Source: UBA2336 sp964538575 (lineage in GTDB: Bacteria; Bacteroidota; Bacteroidia; Cytophagales; Cyclobacteriaceae). Taken from it: a stretch of DNA of 64,000 nucleotides. How positions within the stretch are numbered: position 1 is the stretch's first letter; every line of letters starts with the position of its first letter. The stretch is taken from positions 9,000 to 72,999 of the forward strand of contig CAZIGG010000001.1 of assembly GCA_964538575.1 (NCBI GenBank). The letters run 5' to 3'. Shown here piece after piece: positions 60,076 through 64,000 of this stretch. The notes under the pieces are model-generated. The model was not told where the DNA came from and did no database searches. It saw only the letters and a program-made list of their open reading frames with translations. Made by a program: the position numbers and the translations under genes.

Positions 60076-61776
60076 CTACTCAAACTTAATGTCTTTCGCC
60101 CTCAACTGGATAGACGTATAGCCGTTATAATAATTTTCTTCAATCGTAAAGACCATTCGGAAAGGTGTTTGCATCGCGAGCTGTTCGTAATGTTCGCCCA
60201 AATCAAATCCCACCACCTGGAAAGAACTGCCGTTGCCTTCCTGCGATGCTGTAAATTTCACGTGACGGTCTTTAAAATTCGACAACGAATTAGATACATA
60301 AACATTCTTCGCTTCAAACACCGGCTTTTGATTTTCGGGGCCGAAAGGTGCCATTTGCTTGAGCACGTTCAGGAACTTTGGTGTAATCGCATCAAATGAA
60401 ATTTGCGTGTCAATTTCGATGGAAGGCGTTAACATTTCTGAGGTGATCTGCGTTGCCACCACTTCTTCAAACCGCTGCTGAAATGCTGCAAGGTTTTTTT
60501 TGTCCATCGTTAAGCCGGCAGCATACTTATGTCCGCCAAACTTCTCGAGCAAATCGCTGCATTTAAGAATCGCCTCATAGAGGTCAAAACCCAACACGCT
60601 GCGCGCAGAGCCGGTTATTTTATCGTTTGATTCGGTGAGGATCACAGTCGGGCGATAGTATTTTTCGATACACCGAGCAGCAACTATGCCAATCACACCT
60701 TTGTGCCAGGTATTTTTAAATAAAACAGTTGATTTCGCGACCCGAAGCACTTCGTCATTGTGAATCATAGACAACGCTTCTTCAGTAGTGTCAAGATCAA
60801 ATTGCCTTCGCGTGTCGTTGTTCAGGTTAACACCCTCAGCAAACCGGAAAGCTTCTTCTTCGGTTTGCGCGAGCAACAGTTCAACCGCTGCACTGGCGTG
60901 TGCCACACGACCGGCTGCATTAATTCTTGGGCCGAGGGTGAACACAATTCCCGAAACATCAAGATCACCCCTGTTTTGAGACAGTTCCTTAAGTGCTTTC
61001 AATCCCGGCAACGGATTTTCATTGAGCTTCTTTAATCCAAAGTATGTCAGGATTCGGTTTTCACCGGTAATCGGAACAATGTCGGATGCAATACTTACCG
61101 CAACAAGATCCAGGAAATGGTAAACTTCTTCTTCGTTTCGGTGCTGTCGTGCGAAAGCCTGGATGAGTTTGAATCCGAGTCCGCAGCCGCTCAGTTCTTT
61201 ATAGGGATAGTTACAATCTTTTCTTTTCGGATCGAGGACTGCAACTGCATTTGGAATTTTTTCATCGGGCAGGTGATGGTCGCAGATAATGAAATCAATT
61301 CCTTTATGGTCGGCCAGCACTACCATGTCGGATGCTTTGATGCCGCAGTCCAATGCAATGATTAACGTGTAGCCGTTTTCATCGGCCCACTCAACGCCTG
61401 CCTGTGAAACCCCGTAACCTTCTTTGTGGCGATCCGGAATATATACTTCGCAATGCGGATAGAATTGACGCAGGTAACTGTACACCAGCGCAACGGCCGT
61501 TGTCCCGTCTACATCGTAATCGCCATATACAAGAATTTTTTCTTCAGCATCAATGGCGCACTTGAGACGATCCACCGCATGCTGCATGTCCTTCATCAGT
61601 AAAGGATCGTGAAGCTGATCAAGTGACGGGCGGAAGTAATCTTTTGCAGCTTCAAATGTGGTGGTACCGCGTTGAACGAGAACTGTTGACAGATACGGAT
61701 TAATATTAATCTCCTTCGAAAGCCTTTCAACAGCTTCGCGGGGAGGAGCTTCCTTATAAATCCATCGTTTTTCCAT
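60076..61776 (-). CDS. recJ: Single-stranded-DNA-specific exonuclease RecJ
   Basis: 566 residues, full length. DHH-family motifs: LVYGDYDVDGTTAVALVYSY, IALDCGIKASD, FIICDHHLPDEKIPNAVAVL, GPRINAAGRVAHASAAVELL and the DHHA1 signature KFGGHKYAAGLTM, then an OB-like end. It degrades single-stranded DNA 5' to 3' in recombination and mismatch repair. The ATG at 61776 is preferred to the GTG three bases before it. Confidence 0.96.
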   Translation of the reverse strand: MEKRWIYKEAPPREAVERLSKEININPYLSTVLVQRGTTTFEAAKDYFRPSLDQLHDPLLMKDMQHAVDRLKCAIDAEEKILVYGDYDVDGTTAVALVYSYLRQFYPHCEVYIPDRHKEGYGVSQAGVEWADENGYTLIIALDCGIKASDMVVLADHKGIDFIICDHHLPDEKIPNAVAVLDPKRKDCNYPYKELSGCGLGFKLIQAFARQHRNEEEVYHFLDLVAVSIASDIVPITGENRILTYFGLKKLNENPLPGLKALKELSQNRGDLDVSGIVFTLGPRINAAGRVAHASAAVELLLAQTEEEAFRFAEGVNLNNDTRRQFDLDTTEEALSMIHNDEVLRVAKSTVLFKNTWHKGVIGIVAARCIEKYYRPTVILTESNDKITGSARSVLGFDLYEAILKCSDLLEKFGGHKYAAGLTMDKKNLAAFQQRFEEVVATQITSEMLTPSIEIDTQISFDAITPKFLNVLKQMAPFGPENQKPVFEAKNVYVSNSLSNFKDRHVKFTASQEGNGSSFQVVGFDLGEHYEQLAMQTPFRMVFTIEENYYNGYTSIQLRAKDIKFE

Positions 61777-61800
61777 CACTTCTTTTACACCTGCAAGAAT

Positions 61801-61829
61801 ACAAAAAGAGCAGCGATGATGCTGCTCTT
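61801..61829 (-). terminator. Rho-independent terminator downstream of the SPOR-like gene
   Basis: On the minus strand, AAGAGCAGC (61829-61821), loop ATCATC, GCTGCTCTT (61814-61806), followed by TTTGT. Perfect 9-bp stem, placed 24 bp past the stop at 61854 and before recJ. Confidence 0.88.
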
Positions 61830-61853
61830 CAGGTGACAGTTTATGTCAGTAGC

Positions 61854-62501
61854 TTATTTTGTGCCTTCTGCAGGTTTGGTTGGCGCTTTATCGCCCACCA
61901 CGCCTTCAAGCACATCTTTAATTTCTACGCGCTGACCGTCCTTGTAGGGAACGATCCAGGCATCTTTCACGCCCATGTCGCGCATGTATTTCTTAAAGGT
62001 ATCGGCTTCCCAATAATCACGGAACACTCCGATGGTAAGCTTTTGCTCACCTTTGTCGGTTGCTTCTCCGCCAAAGTTCGGGTTGTTGTCGAAATACTTT
62101 TGCAGGTCTTTGTTTTTGAACGCCCCGATCTGAACCTTGAACACAACACCCTTTGAAAAGTCCATCGGGTTGATAACCGGATTTTCCTTCAGTTGTGCAA
62201 GCTCGGCTTTAGCAGCCGTCAGCTCCGAACGCAGGCGCGAAAGCTGGTCTTCCAGCTCAGCAATCTTCGCATCTTTATTGCTGATGGTTGCCTGCAGTTG
62301 TTTGGTTTGATTGTTCAACGTAACCACGTTGTCGTCCGCTACCTTTTTTTCTTCGGTTAGCGTTTTCAGGGCTTGCGGGTTCTTCTTGAACTCCTTGGCT
62401 TTCTTCTTCCACTCCTTTTTTTCTTGCTTGGAGAGCTGGGCAAATGATTCAGTGCCCGCAAAAAGTAAAACCAGACAGAATAGTAGTGTTAGTCTTTTCA
62501 T
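61854..62501 (-). CDS. Secreted coiled-coil protein with SPOR-like end
   Basis: 215 residues from the ATG at 62501. Signal peptide RLTLLFCLVLLFAGTESFAQ, a Lys-rich region, a coiled coil at about 55-110 (VTLNNQTKQLQATISNKDAK; LRSELTAAKAELAQL), and a C-terminal domain with VVFKVQIGAFKNKDLQKYFD and VFRDYWEADTFKKYMRDMGV, like SPOR peptidoglycan-binding repeats. Some databases label such proteins 'Ezrin/radixin/moesin family', which reflects only the coiled coil. Periplasmic location is likely. Confidence 0.78.
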   Translation of the reverse strand: MKRLTLLFCLVLLFAGTESFAQLSKQEKKEWKKKAKEFKKNPQALKTLTEEKKVADDNVVTLNNQTKQLQATISNKDAKIAELEDQLSRLRSELTAAKAELAQLKENPVINPMDFSKGVVFKVQIGAFKNKDLQKYFDNNPNFGGEATDKGEQKLTIGVFRDYWEADTFKKYMRDMGVKDAWIVPYKDGQRVEIKDVLEGVVGDKAPTKPAEGTK

Positions 62502-62611
62502 GCGTTGTTTTTTTGTTTTTAATGGTCGCATGGAATAGCTGAGCTATTTCATGTATCTGTTTTAGGTTAAATTCTAATTAAAAGTACGAAATATTTCCAA
62601 AATCCTAATTT

Positions 62612-64000
62612 TCAAAGACTCCCGACCATCTTCTCCGGGCGAACCCATTCATCAAACTGTGCCGATGTTACCAGGCCCAGTTCGATTGCCGCTTCACGCA
62701 GGGTTTTATTCTCTTTATGCGCTTTCTTGGCGATTTTCGCAGCATTTTCATACCCGATGTGGGTATTCAATGAAGTCACCAGCATTAATGAATTCTCCAT
62801 GTGCTGCCTGATAATCGCCAGGTTTGGCTCAATACCTTCTGCACATTTATCGTTAAAGGATACACTGGCATCGCCTAACAACCGCGCAGACTGAAGAACA
62901 TTTGCTGCAATTACCGGCTTGAACACGTTAAGCTCAAAGTGGCCATTCATTCCGCCAATGGAAACAGCAACATCGTTTCCAATGATTTGTGCGCAGACCA
63001 TTGTTAATGCTTCCGGTTGTGTCGGGTTTACTTTCCCCGGCATAATGGATGAGCCCGGTTCGTTATCCGGAATAATAACCTCACCAATGCCTGAACGCGG
63101 ACCTGAACTTAACATGCGGATGTCATTGGCAATCTTCATGAAGGCAACAGCCGAGCGTTTCAATGCGCCTGATAATTCAACCATTGCATCGTGGGCAGCA
63201 AGAGCTTCAAACTTATTGGGAGCCGTTACAAACGGATAACCCGTTAGCTCAGCAATCTTCTTCGCAACAAGCACATCATAACCTTTTGGTGTATTCAATC
63301 CCGTTCCCACGGCCGTTCCGCCAAGGGCAAGCTCGCGCACAACCTCAAGTGAATTTTTAATCGCGCGCATGCTGTTATCAATCTGCTGCACGTAACCTGA
63401 AAACTCCTGGCCTAATGTTAACGGAGTTGCATCCATGAAATGGGTGCGGCCGGTCTTTACAATGTTCTTGTATTCTTTCGCTTTTTTGTCAAGCGTATCA
63501 CGAAGCTTTTTCATTCCCGGCAAGGTGATTTCCATCACTTGCTTGTATGAAGCAATGTGCATAGCGGTCGGGAAGGTATCGTTTGATGACTGAGATTTAT
63601 TGACATCATCATTCGGATGAAGCACTTTCTTTTCATCGGCCAGGTTGCCTCCGCTGATTACATGTGCACGGTAAGCGATCACTTCATTCGCATTCATGTT
63701 GCTTTGTGTGCCAGAGCCTGTTTGCCAGATTACCAGCGGAAACTGATCGTCAAGCTTTCCGGCAATGATCTCATCGCAGGCTTTTGCGATCAGGTCTTTC
63801 TTATCCGCAGCAAGTGCACCCAGCTCATGGTTTGCCATAGCCGCAGCTTTTTTCAGATAGCCGAAAGCATAAATGATCTCTTTCGGCATACTGGCCTCCG
63901 GACCGATTTTAAAATTATTGCGGGAACGTTCAGTTTGGGCGCCCCAGTATTTATCGGCAGGCACTTTAACCTCGCCCATGGTGTCTTTTTCAATGCGGTA
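62612..64000 (-). CDS. fumC: Class II fumarate hydratase (5' end off window)
   Basis: 463 codons are visible. The frame continues upstream of the ATG at 63979 as YRIEKDT to the window edge, where FumC normally has a few more residues, so the N-terminus is cut. Seen: KYWGAQTERSRNNFKIG, SGTQSNMNANEV, TGRTHFMDATPLTLGQEFSG and the signature GSSIMPGKVNPTQPEA. It hydrates fumarate to malate in the TCA cycle. Confidence 0.97.
   Translation of the reverse strand, partial: YRIEKDTMGEVKVPADKYWGAQTERSRNNFKIGPEASMPKEIIYAFGYLKKAAAMANHELGALAADKKDLIAKACDEIIAGKLDDQFPLVIWQTGSGTQSNMNANEVIAYRAHVISGGNLADEKKVLHPNDDVNKSQSSNDTFPTAMHIASYKQVMEITLPGMKKLRDTLDKKAKEYKNIVKTGRTHFMDATPLTLGQEFSGYVQQIDNSMRAIKNSLEVVRELALGGTAVGTGLNTPKGYDVLVAKKIAELTGYPFVTAPNKFEALAAHDAMVELSGALKRSAVAFMKIANDIRMLSSGPRSGIGEVIIPDNEPGSSIMPGKVNPTQPEALTMVCAQIIGNDVAVSIGGMNGHFELNVFKPVIAANVLQSARLLGDASVSFNDKCAEGIEPNLAIIRQHMENSLMLVTSLNTHIGYENAAKIAKKAHKENKTLREAAIELGLVTSAQFDEWVRPEKMVGSL

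Noticed and set aside
62534..62548. Palindrome AATAGCT-G-AGCTATT between fumC and the SPOR-like gene
   Set aside because: Only 7-bp arms with no T-run or promoter overlap; could arise by chance.
1..64000. tRNA, rRNA, CRISPR arrays, insertion sequences and prophage genes
   Set aside because: No cloverleaf sequences, spacer-repeat arrays, transposase or integrase motifs were found in the spacers or coding frames.

Overview
The window looks like an ordinary chromosomal segment of a Bacteroidota bacterium, most likely of the order Cytophagales. The evidence is a fused MurF-alanine racemase, a TonB-dependent receptor with an N-terminal CarboxypepD_reg-like domain, DUF6089 / DUF6427 / DUF4783 / DUF2911 proteins, PD40-OmpA proteins, a cell-envelope run CBS-nadK-DUF6089-uppS-bamA-ompH-ompH, very few Shine-Dalgarno sequences, and many promoters of the Bacteroidota type (-7 box TAnnTTTG). 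A run of exactly 100 N at 56929-57028 shows the sequence is a scaffolded draft. No rRNA, tRNA, CRISPR array, transposase or phage gene was found. Both ends of the window cut genes: a SNF2-type helicase on the left and fumC on the right.

Layout. 1-4.2 kb: SNF2 ATPase, LolC/E-type permease and rbfA on the minus strand. 4.3-10.4 kb: a DUF6427 membrane protein, then a degenerate duplication with REP-like palindromes, then rpiB-tatC, glyA, a TPM-domain protein and pdxJ. 10.4-20.3 kb: yqeY-cvpA, an alpha/beta hydrolase, a CBS protein, nadK, two DUF6089 proteins, uppS, bamA and two Skp/OmpH chaperones, closed by a clear terminator. 20.3-25.3 kb: LD-carboxypeptidase, an aminotransferase IV / sulfotransferase pair, recX, a YcxB-like protein, nadC and DUF4783. 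25.4-32.2 kb: gpmI, a lipoprotein, an MsbA-like ABC exporter, a Fur/Zur-family regulator, a TerC protein and a LETM1-related protein. 32.2-43.7 kb: purKE, then feoAB followed by TerB, a HEAT-repeat/cyclophilin fusion and a lipoprotein; then an S41 protease, murF-alr and csaA. 43.8-52.4 kb: a TonB receptor plus lipoprotein under a strong palindromic operator, a HisA-like protein, a PD40/OmpA protein, DUF2911, a 40-residue membrane protein, LOG and a PDZ-aspartyl protease. 52.4-56.3 kb: a compact type III polyketide synthase locus. 56.4-64 kb: LPP20 lipoprotein (cut by the gap), deoxynucleoside kinase, a GH3 enzyme, lptB, recJ, a SPOR-like coiled-coil protein and fumC.

Most genes are housekeeping: envelope biogenesis (bamA, Skp, lptB, uppS, murF-alr, tatC), cofactor and nucleotide synthesis (nadK, nadC, pdxJ, purEK), translation and DNA repair (rbfA, csaA, recX, recJ). 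The parts most worth a second look are: (1) the type III PKS / methyltransferase / FAD oxidoreductase / UbiA locus, a plausible prenylated or alkylated phenol/quinone pathway; (2) a perfect 11-3-11 palindrome lying over the promoter and start codon of a probable metal (zinc?) TonB receptor, with a Zur-like regulator 15 kb away; (3) an orphan HisA-like protein that lacks the first catalytic aspartate; (4) a 400-bp insertion/duplication at the DUF6427-rpiB junction; (5) feoAB with a Fur-box-like site and an unusual downstream operon.
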